A DNA stretch of 64,000 bases from NCBI RefSeq assembly GCF_965205175.1, contig NZ_OZ242038.1, positions 1,736,001-1,800,000 on the forward strand. Direction: 5' to 3'. The notes under the pieces were generated by a model, which was not told the origin of the DNA, searched no databases, and saw nothing but the letters and a program-made list of their open reading frames with translations. The stretch's first letter is position 1, and each line of letters opens with the position of its first letter. The stretch comes from Poriferisodalis sp965205175 (lineage in GTDB: Bacteria; Actinomycetota; Acidimicrobiia; Acidimicrobiales; Poriferisodalaceae). This document shows, piece after piece, positions 17,097 through 28,533 of the stretch. The translations under genes were made by a program, and so were the position numbers.

Positions 17097-19169
17097 ATGT
17101 CCCTTTCAACGGCTGCCGAGGCCGTAGCCCTGCTCCGCCGCCTCACCGGTGACGCAGGCAGCAATTTTCGTGACGATGATCAGCTTGGGTCGATTCTCGG
17201 TCTCGTTGAAGATCGCAGAAGAATGCTCCTCGTGCAGCGTACGGGCTGGGGCAAGAGCGCTGTCTACTTCATTGCAACCAAATTGCTGCGAGATCGAGGC
17301 GCTGGGCCCACGCTGCTGGTGTCGCCGCTCTTGGCGCTCATGCGCAACCAGATCGAGGCAGCGCAGCGCATGGGTGTTCACGCCGTGTCGATCAACAGCG
17401 CGAACACTGCCGAGTGGCAAGAGATTAAGTCGCAACTCGATGCGAACAAAGTCGATCTCCTCTTGATCTCGCCGGAACGTCTCGCCAACGCGAAGTTTCG
17501 TTCCGACGTCTTGCCACAAGTTGGCCGTCGAAGCGGATTGCTGGTCATCGACGAGGCGCACTGCATCTCGGACTGGGGTCATGACTTCCGACCGGACTAC
17601 CAGCGAATCGTTCGGGTACTCGATCTGCTTCCCGTGGGAGTTCCGGTGCTCTGCTGCACAGCCACGGCAAACAATAGAGTGGTTGACGATATTTCGTCCC
17701 AACTTGGTTCCAGCCTCGTACCGATGAGAGGCCCGCTAGCACGCGACGGCCTCAGTCTCGCTGCAATCGATATGCCTCAGCAAGCGACTCGGCTAGCATG
17801 GCTGGCTGAACAGGTGCCGAAACTGCCGGGTACAGGCATCGTCTACTGTTTGACGGTGGCAGACACGGAACGGGTCGCTGATTGGCTTCAGAGCAATGGC
17901 ATCTCCGCTGTCGCGTATTACGGTGATGTTCATTCTGACCAAAAGGTCAAGATTGAACAAGATCTGCTGTACAACCGGCTCAAGGTGGTGGTGGCGACAA
18001 CGGCGCTGGGAATGGGATTTGACAAACCCGACCTTGCGTTCGTCATCCACTACCAGTCGCCGAGTTCGCCAATTGCCTACTACCAGCAGGTCGGCCGCGC
18101 AGGCAGGGCACTCAAGGAGTCCTTTGGGATCCTGTTGGCTGGGGCGGAGGATGCCAGCATCCAAGATTACTTCATCCGTACAGCGTTCCCCGACGGAGAC
18201 ACTGCTGCACAGGTCGTGAGCTTGTTGCAAAAGCACGCGAGACCCATAACCATGAAGCAGATTATGGATGCCATCGACATACGGCCGACACAGCTCGAGA
18301 AGCTATTGAAGACTCTGGAGGTGGAAGGGGCCGTGGAGGGTGATGGCGCAGGGTGGCAGCGCACACTCAAACCGTGGACCTACGATCACAACCGGACTGA
18401 GCAGGTTACCGCCCTGAGACGTACTGAACAGCATCAGATGCGCCAGTACATTCGGACAAGTGACTGCCGGATGCAGCTCTTGCGAGAGTTCTTGGACGAT
18501 CCTACTGCTAGGCCGTGTGGCATCTGTGATAACACCGCCGATCTTGATTGGCTGAGTGTCGTGCCCTCGCGTACAGATGAGGAAAGGGCAGTCCAGTTCT
18601 TGCGCTCTGGCGCAGCGGCGCAAGCGATTGAACCTCGAAAGCAGTTGCCTGATGGAAAGAAGATCGCAGCCGACCGCCGGCTCGAAGTCGGAAGAGTGCT
18701 TGCGATTTGGGGAGATGGGGGGTGGGGCAATCTGGTCCGTGCGGGCAAGCAGGACCACGGACGCTTCGACGATGAACTGGTTGCCGCTGCAGCTGATTTG
18801 ATCCGTAATCGCTGGTATCCCGATCCACCCCTTGAATGGGTGACGTTCGTGCCGTCGCTGAGAGACCCCTTGCTCGTGGAAGATCTTGCCCAGCGTTTGG
18901 CCGCCGTGCTTGATCTGCGTTGCGTAAGGGTCGTGATGAAGGTGCGTGACACTGAGCCGCAGAAAACCATGCAGAACAGCCACCATCAATACGAAAACGT
19001 CCGGGGAGTGTTCAATTTGCTGCCCCCGGTACGGCGTGGGCCGGTGCTGCTGGTCGACGATATCGTTGACTCTCGTTGGACCCTGACTGCCATCGGGTAC
19101 AAGCTGCGAGCGGCTGGTGTCTCGCACATCTATCCGTTTGCGCTGGCTGATTCGGCGGGGAAGTCGTAG
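17097..19169 (+). CDS. RecQ-like superfamily 2 helicase with C-terminal phosphoribosyltransferase-like domain
   Basis: 690 residues. Helicase core: 'VQRTGWGKSAVYF' with K53, 'VSPLLALMRNQ', DEAH at 152-155 in 'IDEAHCISDWGHDFRPDY', 'CCTATA', 'IVYCLTVADTERVADWL', 'VATTALGMGFDKPD' and 'YYQQVGRAGR'. A reduced RecQ zinc motif follows (C-x(n)-C-x2-C; the fourth Cys is missing), then a winged-helix-like region. The last ~110 residues end in 'GPVLLVDDIVDSRWT' (~645-659), a PRPP-binding loop as in ComF-type phosphoribosyltransferases, with Arg where Gly is usual. Codon use is less GC-biased than in uvrB next door, suggesting acquisition. Two bases separate it from the DprA-like gene. Probable DNA-processing or defence role. 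Confidence 0.85.
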   Translation: MSLSTAAEAVALLRRLTGDAGSNFRDDDQLGSILGLVEDRRRMLLVQRTGWGKSAVYFIATKLLRDRGAGPTLLVSPLLALMRNQIEAAQRMGVHAVSINSANTAEWQEIKSQLDANKVDLLLISPERLANAKFRSDVLPQVGRRSGLLVIDEAHCISDWGHDFRPDYQRIVRVLDLLPVGVPVLCCTATANNRVVDDISSQLGSSLVPMRGPLARDGLSLAAIDMPQQATRLAWLAEQVPKLPGTGIVYCLTVADTERVADWLQSNGISAVAYYGDVHSDQKVKIEQDLLYNRLKVVVATTALGMGFDKPDLAFVIHYQSPSSPIAYYQQVGRAGRALKESFGILLAGAEDASIQDYFIRTAFPDGDTAAQVVSLLQKHARPITMKQIMDAIDIRPTQLEKLLKTLEVEGAVEGDGAGWQRTLKPWTYDHNRTEQVTALRRTEQHQMRQYIRTSDCRMQLLREFLDDPTARPCGICDNTADLDWLSVVPSRTDEERAVQFLRSGAAAQAIEPRKQLPDGKKIAADRRLEVGRVLAIWGDGGWGNLVRAGKQDHGRFDDELVAAAADLIRNRWYPDPPLEWVTFVPSLRDPLLVEDLAQRLAAVLDLRCVRVVMKVRDTEPQKTMQNSHHQYENVRGVFNLLPPVRRGPVLLVDDIVDSRWTLTAIGYKLRAAGVSHIYPFALADSAGKS

Positions 19170-19171
19170 CA

Positions 19172-20155
19172 ATGGCCAACGACAATTCTCTTGCAACGAT
19201 TTCGCTCGTCAGCACGCTTTGCAGTGAGGGCGTGCAGCCGCTCAAGGCCTCGGAGTACTGGAAGCTGCGCGACCAAGTTGAGCATCCGCAGGAGTTGCTC
19301 GGGCGGACCGAGACCCAGCTCTCCCAGGAGCACGGGCTTGAATCGGAGCTTGCTATACGAGTTGTGCGCCTGCTTGATCGGGCCACGGCGATGGCCTTCG
19401 AACTCGACAAGCTTGCGCAGTCGGGCATCAACACGCTCACGCCGTTCGACGAGGAGTATCCGGAACGCTTGGTCACGCAGCTCGGGCATCGGGCCCCGCC
19501 GCTGCTTCATGCCGCTGGCGATCTGAGCCTGCTCCGGCGTCCCGGACTGGGGGCTGTCGGCAGCCGGAATGTGAGCGAAGAGGGTGCTGCAGTAGCGAAA
19601 GCGGCAGCCGAGCGCGCAGCTCGACTCGGCTACGTGCTGGTCTCGGGAGGTGCGCGAGGCGTGGACCAGATCGCCATGAGCGCCGCCATCGAAGCAGACG
19701 GCTGCGCAGTGGGAATCCTCGCCGACTCGCTCATACGCGGACTCAAGACACCGGATGTGCGCCGGGCGATTCACGATGAGCGAGCCGTCATGTGTACTCC
19801 CTACAGGCCCGACGCGCGCTTCAGCGTCGGGAGCGCCATGGGCAGAAACAAGCTCATCTATGCGCTCTCCCTCATGACTCTGGTGGTGGCGAGCGATACC
19901 GGCAAAGGGGGAACGTGGTCCGGTGCCGTCGAAGCTCTGAAGCAAAAGTCAGGGCGCGTGGGCGTGTGGCGCGGCGCAGGGGAAGGCCCAGGGAATGCGA
20001 AGCTCATCGACCAAGGCGCCGAAGCGATCTCGTCGATGGACGATCTAGAGGCGGCCGTAGTTGCGCCCAACGAGAGTGGCAACGACCCCAAGGCACCTGC
20101 ATCAGATTCCGGCTCTGCTGGACCCCAGCCGGTGCAAGGAAAGCTGGACCTTTAG
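19172..20155 (+). CDS. DprA/Smf-like Rossmann-fold protein
   Basis: 327 residues. A helical N-terminal region (1-~85), then the DprA fold: 'INTLTPFDEEYPERL', 'GAVGSRNVSEEG' (GSR at 130-132), 'VLVSGGARGVDQIAM' (158-165 core), 'GRNKLIYALSLMTLVVAS' and 'GGTWSGAVEAL'. The basic 'F..RN' ssDNA/phosphate-binding region of DprA is retained as 'FSVGSAMGRNK'. The acidic Ser/Pro-rich C-terminal ~30 residues are not a winged helix. Housekeeping DprA normally sits with other competence or topA genes; here it is coupled two bases after a RecQ-like helicase, so a specialised partner of that helicase is more likely. Confidence 0.85.
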   Translation: MANDNSLATISLVSTLCSEGVQPLKASEYWKLRDQVEHPQELLGRTETQLSQEHGLESELAIRVVRLLDRATAMAFELDKLAQSGINTLTPFDEEYPERLVTQLGHRAPPLLHAAGDLSLLRRPGLGAVGSRNVSEEGAAVAKAAAERAARLGYVLVSGGARGVDQIAMSAAIEADGCAVGILADSLIRGLKTPDVRRAIHDERAVMCTPYRPDARFSVGSAMGRNKLIYALSLMTLVVASDTGKGGTWSGAVEALKQKSGRVGVWRGAGEGPGNAKLIDQGAEAISSMDDLEAAVVAPNESGNDPKAPASDSGSAGPQPVQGKLDL

Positions 20156-20160
20156 ACATC

Positions 20161-20183
20161 ACCGAGCGTTGCTCGCGCTCGGT
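20161..20183. terminator. Hairpin after the RecQ-DprA module
   Basis: Perfect 8-bp stem ACCGAGCG (20161-20168) / CGCTCGGT (20176-20183) with a 7-nt loop, directly after the DprA-like stop codon and before the convergent mscR 3' end. No U-tract. Confidence 0.5.
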
Positions 20184-20212
20184 CGGTCGCGATTTCGATA
20201 GGTTGAGCGCGC

Positions 20213-21307
20213 CTACAGCACGACGACGGAGCGCAGGACTTCTCCCCGTTCCATCTTGTCGAATGCAGCCTCGACGTCTGACAACTCGATCGTCTCGCTG
20301 ACGAACTTGTCCAACGGCAGGCGATCCTGCAAGTGCAGGTCGATCAGCATCGGGAAGTCGCGGCTCGGCAGGCAGTCACCGTACCACGAGCTCTTGAGCG
20401 ATCCGCCTCGCCCGAACACCTCGATCATCGGCAGTTCGATCTGCATGGTCGGGTTGGGCACACCGACGAGCACTACCGTCCCAGCGAGGTCGCGGGCGTA
20501 GAAGGCCTGCTCGTAGGTCGCAGGCAGGCCGACGGCCTCGATCGCCACGTCCACGCCGTGGCCGTCGGTCAGGGCGCGGACGGCCTCGACCACCTCCTCG
20601 GTGCTCATGCCCGTCGAGTCGACGGTGTGGGTGGCGCCGAACTCGCGGGCCCATGCGAGCTTGCGGGCGTCGATGTCGATGCCGATGATCGTGTGGGCGC
20701 CAGCCAAGTGAGCACCGCAGATGGCGGCGTCGCCCACACCGCCGCAGCCGAACACGGCAACGCTGTCGCCGCGTCCGACACCGCCGGTGTTCAGTGCGGC
20801 GCCCAGCCCGGCCATCACGCCGCAGCCGATCAGTCCCGCTACTTGGGGTGCAGTTGCGGGGTCCACCTTGGTGGCCTGGCCTGCTGCCACCAGCGTCTTC
20901 TCCGCGAAGGCCCCGATGCCCAGTGCCGCAGACAGCTCGGTGCCGTCCTGGAGCGTCATCTTCTGCGAGGCGTTGTGCGTGGCGAAGCAGTACCACGGGC
21001 GCCCGCGTTCGCATGACCGGCAGTTGCCGCACACGGCCCGCCAGTTCAGAATCACGAAGTCGCCGAGCGCGACGTTGGTGACGCCTTCGCCGACCTGCGA
21101 GACGAGTCCGGCAGCTTCATGGCCGAGCAGGAACGGGAACTCGTCGTTGATGGCCCCCTCGCGATAGTGCAAGTCCGTGTGGCAGACGCCGCAGGCCTGG
21201 ACGTCCACGACGACCTCGCCCGGGCCCGGGTCGGGGACCACGACTTCGGTGACGGTGACCGGCTCGCCTGCCGCTGCAGCGACGACTCCTCGTACAGCAT
21301 GTGGCAT
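20213..21307 (-). CDS. mscR: S-(hydroxymethyl)mycothiol dehydrogenase
   Basis: 364 residues from ATG 21307. A zinc-dependent class III-type alcohol dehydrogenase: catalytic zinc ligands in 'CGVCHTDLHYREG' and 'LGHEAAG', structural zinc cysteines in 'CGNCRSCERGRPWYC', and the NAD-binding 'VFGCGGVGDAA'. The long identity-like runs with mycobacterial MscR ('FVILNWRAVCG', 'SLKSSWYGDCLPSRDFP', 'EVLRSVVVL') support mycothiol-linked formaldehyde oxidation rather than a generic alcohol dehydrogenase. It implies that the host makes mycothiol. Divergent from uvrA across a long palindrome. Confidence 0.92.
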   Translation of the reverse strand: MPHAVRGVVAAAAGEPVTVTEVVVPDPGPGEVVVDVQACGVCHTDLHYREGAINDEFPFLLGHEAAGLVSQVGEGVTNVALGDFVILNWRAVCGNCRSCERGRPWYCFATHNASQKMTLQDGTELSAALGIGAFAEKTLVAAGQATKVDPATAPQVAGLIGCGVMAGLGAALNTGGVGRGDSVAVFGCGGVGDAAICGAHLAGAHTIIGIDIDARKLAWAREFGATHTVDSTGMSTEEVVEAVRALTDGHGVDVAIEAVGLPATYEQAFYARDLAGTVVLVGVPNPTMQIELPMIEVFGRGGSLKSSWYGDCLPSRDFPMLIDLHLQDRLPLDKFVSETIELSDVEAAFDKMERGEVLRSVVVL

Positions 21308-21350
21308 GCACGCCACATTAGTTCCGGCCCATGAGTGCCGTGAGCGACGA

Positions 21351-21464
21351 GGGCGGAGCGTGGGCAGAGGCCTCCGCGCGCAGTTTTGCGCCGCCAAGCA
21401 CCCACAGCTCCAACACATGCGGCGCAACTGTTTGAGCACGGAGGCCTCTGCCCACGCTCCGCCC
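21351..21464. repeat. 114-bp palindromic element between mscR and uvrA
   Basis: Perfect 26-bp inverted arms at 21351-21376 and 21439-21464, followed inwards by a second imperfect pair (21381-21394 / 21419-21430, differing by two extra T). The central ~24 bases are unpaired. Both flanking genes are transcribed away from it, so it is not a terminator. Options are a small MITE-like element, a structured regulatory site for the divergent promoters, or an RNA hairpin. Confidence 0.85.
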
Positions 21465-21598
21465 GGATATGCATGGTGCATACATGCGTTCGTCACAGCG
21501 AGCACCGGCATGGCGGCAGCTAGGCTTCGCCCGAATGGGCGGGTGCGCGACCGGCGATGCAGATTGCGGCATGGGTGACCAGGCGCAGGTGACGATGC

Positions 21599-24481
<2,883 letters not shown>

Positions 24482-24509
24482 ACGAACGCCGGGCTGCGAG
24501 TCCGGGGGC

Positions 24510-26759
24510 CTATCCCGATTCTGGCGAGGACACCAGCGGCAGCTCCACGGTGAACTCGGTGTACTCGCCCACCTCGCTTCGCACCGAGATCTGGCCGCCG
24601 TGACCCCGCACGATGTCGTTCGACATCGCCAAGCCGAGGCCGGTGCCCTCGTTGGTGGGCTTGGTGGTGAAGAACGGCTCGAAGACCCGTTGAACCACGT
24701 CCGGCGGAATGCCGATGCCGTTGTCACGTACGGTGATCACCGCAGACGTCTCGGTGCGCCGAGTGCCGATCCAGATGGTCGGGAAGTAGGGCGAGTCGTC
24801 GCCGTCGGCGACCGAGGCAATCTTCCCCGGCTCGCCGCCGAGTTGGTGCCACCGCTGGTTCGCCGCATAGCCGGCGTTGGCGACCAAGTTGAGAAAGACC
24901 CGACCGATGTCTTGCGGGATGACCTCCAGCTCACCCAACTCGGGATCGAAATCCCGCTTGATGGTCACGTTGAAGTCGGGGTCCTGCGCCCGTGCGCTGT
25001 GGTAGGAGAGCATCGCGTGCTCTTCGAGCAGGGCGTTGATCTCCACCGGCCGTGACTCGCCGCCGCCGCGGCCCATCATCAGCATGCTCTCCACGATGCG
25101 GTTGGCTCGGTCGCCATGGCTGCGGATGCGGGTCAGGTTCTCCTTGAGGTCGCCGGTGATCTCGGCGATGTAGTCGGCGTGATCGTCGGGCGGCACCGGA
25201 TCCGCAATGGCCTCCAGCAGTTCGGCGAGCAGCTCGTCGGACGACTCGGCGAAGTTCTTCACGAAGTTCAGCGGGTTCCTGATCTCGTGGGCCACGCCGG
25301 CCGTCACCTCGCCGAGGGCTGCCAGCTTCTCGTTCGCCACGATCTGATCCTGCGCTCGGTCCAGATCGGCGAGCGTCTGCGACAGCTGCTCGTTGCGTTC
25401 GCTGAGCTGCCCGGCGAGCTGTTCGACCAAGTTGAGCCGCTGCACCTCGAGCGCCGCCTTGCGAAAGTGCTCCAAGGCATCCGCCATCTCGGCAACTTCG
25501 TCGCGGCCTCTGGTGTCGACCGGAGACTCCAGGTCGCCGTCGGCCAGCGTGCGCATGCGGCCGGAGAGCTGGGCCACGCGGCGCAGGATGCGCCGCCCCA
25601 CAAACAGCCAGCTGAACAACAGCGCGCCCACGACGCCCACCACGCTGATGGCGATGAGCAGGGCACGGCCGGTGCTGACCGCCTGCGCCGAGGCTGCGGT
25701 GGCGGCGTCCACGTTGGACTGCACCGCCTCGACGAGCGATTCGATCTCGCTCACCAATGCAACGCCCAGCTCTTGGTTCTGGGCAAGCAGGTCGCGCTGG
25801 TTCTCCTCGATCTGGAGGCGGCGGAACATGACGTCGAAGACGCTGTCGCTGCCGATGCCGAGCGCGATCAGGCGCTGCACCTTCGGCCGCAGCGTGTCGC
25901 GAGCGATCTCGTCCAGTGCAGCAACATTGATCTCGATGCGGTCCCTCGCTGATTCGAAGCTCTCCCGCAGCGGCTCGATCAGCGCAGATTCCGATGCGCT
26001 GAATGCGCCCGCCAGCAATGCCTCGGCTTGCGACACGTCGCCGCTCAGCGCCGACCAGCGGCGGTAGGCCAGCACCTCGGAGTCGGACCGATGAATGCGC
26101 TCGGGCGCCGCAGGGGTCCACAGGTGTCGTCGTCCCTCGACGAGGAAGAAGAGCTGGTCGTCGAGTGCCGGGACGATCTGATGCACCAAGTCCTCGAGCA
26201 CGGTGCCGGACTCGCTGCGCAGCTCGTCTGCTTGACGGCGCAGGGCGAAGTACTCGGGCATCTCGTCCACGATCGCCGCGATGTTCGCGTCGAGCTGGGA
26301 GGCGTCGCTGCGCATCAGTCCGAGTCGCAGGGAGTCGGTGCCCTGATCCCACAACTGCGCGAGCTGCGTCTCGAATTCCCGGCGGGCCAGTGCGATCCCG
26401 GTGATGACGTCTGCATAGTCCTGCGATGACGACGACGTCAAGCGGGGCCCGGCCGCCACCATCCGGTTGCTCGCCTCGGCAGCGCCCAGTGCGGCGTTGA
26501 GTTCGGGTATGGCGCCTTGGGTGACTTCCTCCTCGGCTTCGCCCACCCTCGCAAACGAGATCCACGCGATGAGGCTCGCCGCCAGCGTCAGCATCAGCGG
26601 CACGGTGAGGCCGGCGTACATCTGCGTCGAGATGCGCAAGTGCAGCGCCGGCTTGCGACGCCGGTGTGCTTCGTCGGCGGCTTCGTCCCCGGTGTCGCTC
26701 GCTGGCTCGCGGGGAGCGGATGCGGACTCGGTCATGGACTGGGTGATGGACTCGGTCAT
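24510..26759 (-). CDS. Membrane sensor histidine kinase with HAMP domain
   Basis: 749 residues from ATG 26759, chosen because it overlaps the upstream lipoprotein stop as ATGA. Two membrane segments (near 'LTVPLMLTLAASLIAW', ~residue 55, and 'LLIAISVVGVVGALLFSWL', ~360) bracket a ~300-residue helical extracytoplasmic domain. Then a HAMP linker, a coiled coil, the dimerisation helix with His in 'GVAHEIRNPLNFVKNF', and a GHKL ATPase with 'NLVANAGYAA', 'DNGIGIPPDVVQRVFEPFF' and 'GTGLGLAMSND'. Probably receives a signal from the binding lipoprotein encoded just upstream and signals to the receiver-phosphatase of the same operon; the pairing is inference. Confidence 0.88.
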   Translation of the reverse strand: MTESITQSMTESASAPREPASDTGDEAADEAHRRRKPALHLRISTQMYAGLTVPLMLTLAASLIAWISFARVGEAEEEVTQGAIPELNAALGAAEASNRMVAAGPRLTSSSSQDYADVITGIALARREFETQLAQLWDQGTDSLRLGLMRSDASQLDANIAAIVDEMPEYFALRRQADELRSESGTVLEDLVHQIVPALDDQLFFLVEGRRHLWTPAAPERIHRSDSEVLAYRRWSALSGDVSQAEALLAGAFSASESALIEPLRESFESARDRIEINVAALDEIARDTLRPKVQRLIALGIGSDSVFDVMFRRLQIEENQRDLLAQNQELGVALVSEIESLVEAVQSNVDAATAASAQAVSTGRALLIAISVVGVVGALLFSWLFVGRRILRRVAQLSGRMRTLADGDLESPVDTRGRDEVAEMADALEHFRKAALEVQRLNLVEQLAGQLSERNEQLSQTLADLDRAQDQIVANEKLAALGEVTAGVAHEIRNPLNFVKNFAESSDELLAELLEAIADPVPPDDHADYIAEITGDLKENLTRIRSHGDRANRIVESMLMMGRGGGESRPVEINALLEEHAMLSYHSARAQDPDFNVTIKRDFDPELGELEVIPQDIGRVFLNLVANAGYAANQRWHQLGGEPGKIASVADGDDSPYFPTIWIGTRRTETSAVITVRDNGIGIPPDVVQRVFEPFFTTKPTNEGTGLGLAMSNDIVRGHGGQISVRSEVGEYTEFTVELPLVSSPESG

Positions 26760-26760
26760 G
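26725..26760. repeat. Triple 12-bp repeat over the kinase start codon
   Basis: GACTCGGTCATG, GACTGGGTGATG and GACTCGGTCATG in tandem at 26725-26736, 26737-26748 and 26749-26760. Read on the minus strand they encode the kinase N-terminus (MTESITQSMTES) and include the junction with the upstream gene. Loss or gain of one unit would keep frame. Confidence 0.8.
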
Positions 26761-28060
26761 GGCGAGGCGCCGTCAGCGTGTCGAGTGGGCGGTAGGCGCT
26801 GTCGGCGCCGATCCGGGTGAGGAACACGGCATCGGAGCCTTGGTTGTCGTCGTTCCCGAACTTCAGCGTGAAGCCGTCGAGGTCGATCTCCTCTGCCCCC
26901 AACAGTGCGTCCAAGAAGCACTGACGTGACACCGTGGTGCCGCATCGTTCCAAGCCGGCGACGGCGAGCCTGCCCGCGAGGTAGCCCTCCAGCGAGACGA
27001 ATCCCGGCGCCGGATCTGGACCAACGTGCTCGAAGTCGTCATGGCGTGATGCCAACTCACGCAGGGCGGCTTGGTAGGCCGCGACGATCGGTGCGGAGTC
27101 GTCGAACGGGAAGGGCACGACCTGTGTGACCAGCACGCCCTCGCCGACTGCGCCGAGCTGGCTTGCCAGCGCATTCGCGCCCACGAACGACAAGGTGATG
27201 AACACCGGGTCGAAGCCGGTGTTGCGTGACCACGAGATCAGCGTGCCCACCGGCTCATAGGCGCCGACCATGATGACGGCTTGCGGGTCGCCCGCCTTCA
27301 GGTCCAGCAGCGCTGCCTTGATGGCCGTGGTGTTGCGAGGGTAGAAGCCGATCGCCACCGGTTCCATGTCGCGCCGCTCGAGTGCGGCGAGCGCGCCGAA
27401 GTAGCCGGCGCGGCCGAAGGAGTCGTCCTGAAAGAGGACAGCGATGCGCTCGATGCCCAAATCCGTCGTCAGGCGCGCCACCATCTGCTCGGTCTCCTGG
27501 GCATAGGAGGCGCGCAGGTTGACGATGTTGGTCCACTCGTCGTTGCGCAGGAACCCGGCGCCGGTGAACGGCGCGACGTAGGGAATGCCGGCCGCCGCAG
27601 CGAGCGGGGTGGCCGAACGGGAAGTCGGCGTGCCCACAGCGCCGATCAGCGCGAACACCTCCTCGCTGCCGATCAGCGAGGAGGTGTTCGCGATGGCGGC
27701 TTCGGGCTCGTACCGGTCGTCGAGCGATCTCAGCTCCAACAGGCGGCCGTTCACTCCACCTGATCGGTTGACTGCTTCGAAGGCGGCCAGAATCCCGAGG
27801 CGCATGCCGATGCCGAGTTCTGCTGCGGGGCCGCTCAACGCGGCGGACTGCCCGAACACGATGCGGTCGGGGTAGACGCCGATCTTGCCGCTTGTTGCCT
27901 TGGGCGCCGGTTCGGTGCTGGGCGGTGCAGCGAGCGTCGTGGTCGCAACCGCCGAGCCGGCGCCGGGGTCGCTGCAAGCACCGATGACGGCTGCGGCGGC
28001 GAGAGCAAGGGCAAGCGCCGGCGCGGCTGCGCGCCGTCGTGAGAGCAGGCGCAGTCGCAT
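26756..28060 (-). CDS. Periplasmic-binding lipoprotein, branched-chain amino acid/amide type
   Basis: 434 residues. Lipoprotein signal: a basic start, hydrophobic Ala/Leu run and lipobox 'VIGAC' (~residue 28). The mature part is a type I periplasmic-binding fold of the Leu/Ile/Val family: 'IVFGQSAALSGPAAELG', 'VNRSGGVNGR', 'LIGAVGTPTS', 'IAVLFQDDSFGRAG'. There is no permease or ATPase gene nearby; instead the gene overlaps a membrane histidine kinase by 4 bp (ATGA), so it probably senses a small ligand and presents it to that kinase rather than feeding a transporter. Confidence 0.85.
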   Translation of the reverse strand: MRLRLLSRRRAAAPALALALAAAAVIGACSDPGAGSAVATTTLAAPPSTEPAPKATSGKIGVYPDRIVFGQSAALSGPAAELGIGMRLGILAAFEAVNRSGGVNGRLLELRSLDDRYEPEAAIANTSSLIGSEEVFALIGAVGTPTSRSATPLAAAAGIPYVAPFTGAGFLRNDEWTNIVNLRASYAQETEQMVARLTTDLGIERIAVLFQDDSFGRAGYFGALAALERRDMEPVAIGFYPRNTTAIKAALLDLKAGDPQAVIMVGAYEPVGTLISWSRNTGFDPVFITLSFVGANALASQLGAVGEGVLVTQVVPFPFDDSAPIVAAYQAALRELASRHDDFEHVGPDPAPGFVSLEGYLAGRLAVAGLERCGTTVSRQCFLDALLGAEEIDLDGFTLKFGNDDNQGSDAVFLTRIGADSAYRPLDTLTAPRP

Positions 28061-28070
28061 CTGCGTGCTG

Positions 28071-28499
28071 TCAGGCGCCAGCCCGTGCGACCAGCGTCAG
28101 ATGGTTCTTGCCGTCGGCGTGCCGGTAGGCGAGGTCTTCGGCCATCGAGCGCACGAGGTGCAGGCCCAAGCCGCCGATTGCTCGCTCCTGCAGCGGTACG
28201 TCGGTATCGGGAGGCGGCTTGCCGTTCAGCGGGTCGAAGGCGGCGCCGTCGTCGACGACGGTGATCTGCACCGAGTGCTCCCCGCTCTCCAAGGTGATCT
28301 CGATGTCGCTGAGCCCGCTGGTGCGCCCGTGCGTGAGGGTGTTGAGGATCAGCTCCTCGAGAATGAGGTTGGACTTCAGGACCAGATCCGGGGCCCAGTC
28401 GTCCAGCTCGGCCATCTCCTCGACGAACGCCACGATGCGCGGCAACGCGTCAGCGGCCGCCGCTCCCGGTACCGGAGTGATGGTCAGCGAACGGCGCAT
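28071..28499 (-). CDS. RsbW/SpoIIAB-type ATP-binding protein (anti-sigma-factor kinase)
   Basis: 142 residues. A single-domain GHKL ATPase with the N-box 'LILEELILNTLTHG', the G1 box 'VDDGAAFDP' and 'GGLGLHLVRSMAE'. Proteins of this size bind and inhibit a sigma factor and phosphorylate a STAS-domain antagonist. The STAS protein and the phosphatase that would reverse that step are encoded immediately upstream, making a complete partner-switching set. No sigma factor gene lies beside it. Eleven bases from the binding-lipoprotein gene downstream. Confidence 0.85.
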   Translation of the reverse strand: MRRSLTITPVPGAAAADALPRIVAFVEEMAELDDWAPDLVLKSNLILEELILNTLTHGRTSGLSDIEITLESGEHSVQITVVDDGAAFDPLNGKPPPDTDVPLQERAIGGLGLHLVRSMAEDLAYRHADGKNHLTLVARAGA

Positions 28500-28533
28500 G
28501 TGTACTGTTCCGCCGCAGGCGCGGACACCGCCC

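Noticed and set aside
19172..20155. Housekeeping competence gene dprA
   Set aside because: It lacks the normal competence or topA neighbourhood and a winged-helix C-terminus, and is coupled to a RecQ-like helicase, so it is listed without the gene symbol.
21351..21464. Rho-independent terminator
   Set aside because: Both flanking genes start beside it and are transcribed away, so no transcript would end there.
26756..28060. ABC transporter operon
   Set aside because: Only the binding lipoprotein is present; permease and ATPase genes are missing and the neighbours are signalling proteins.
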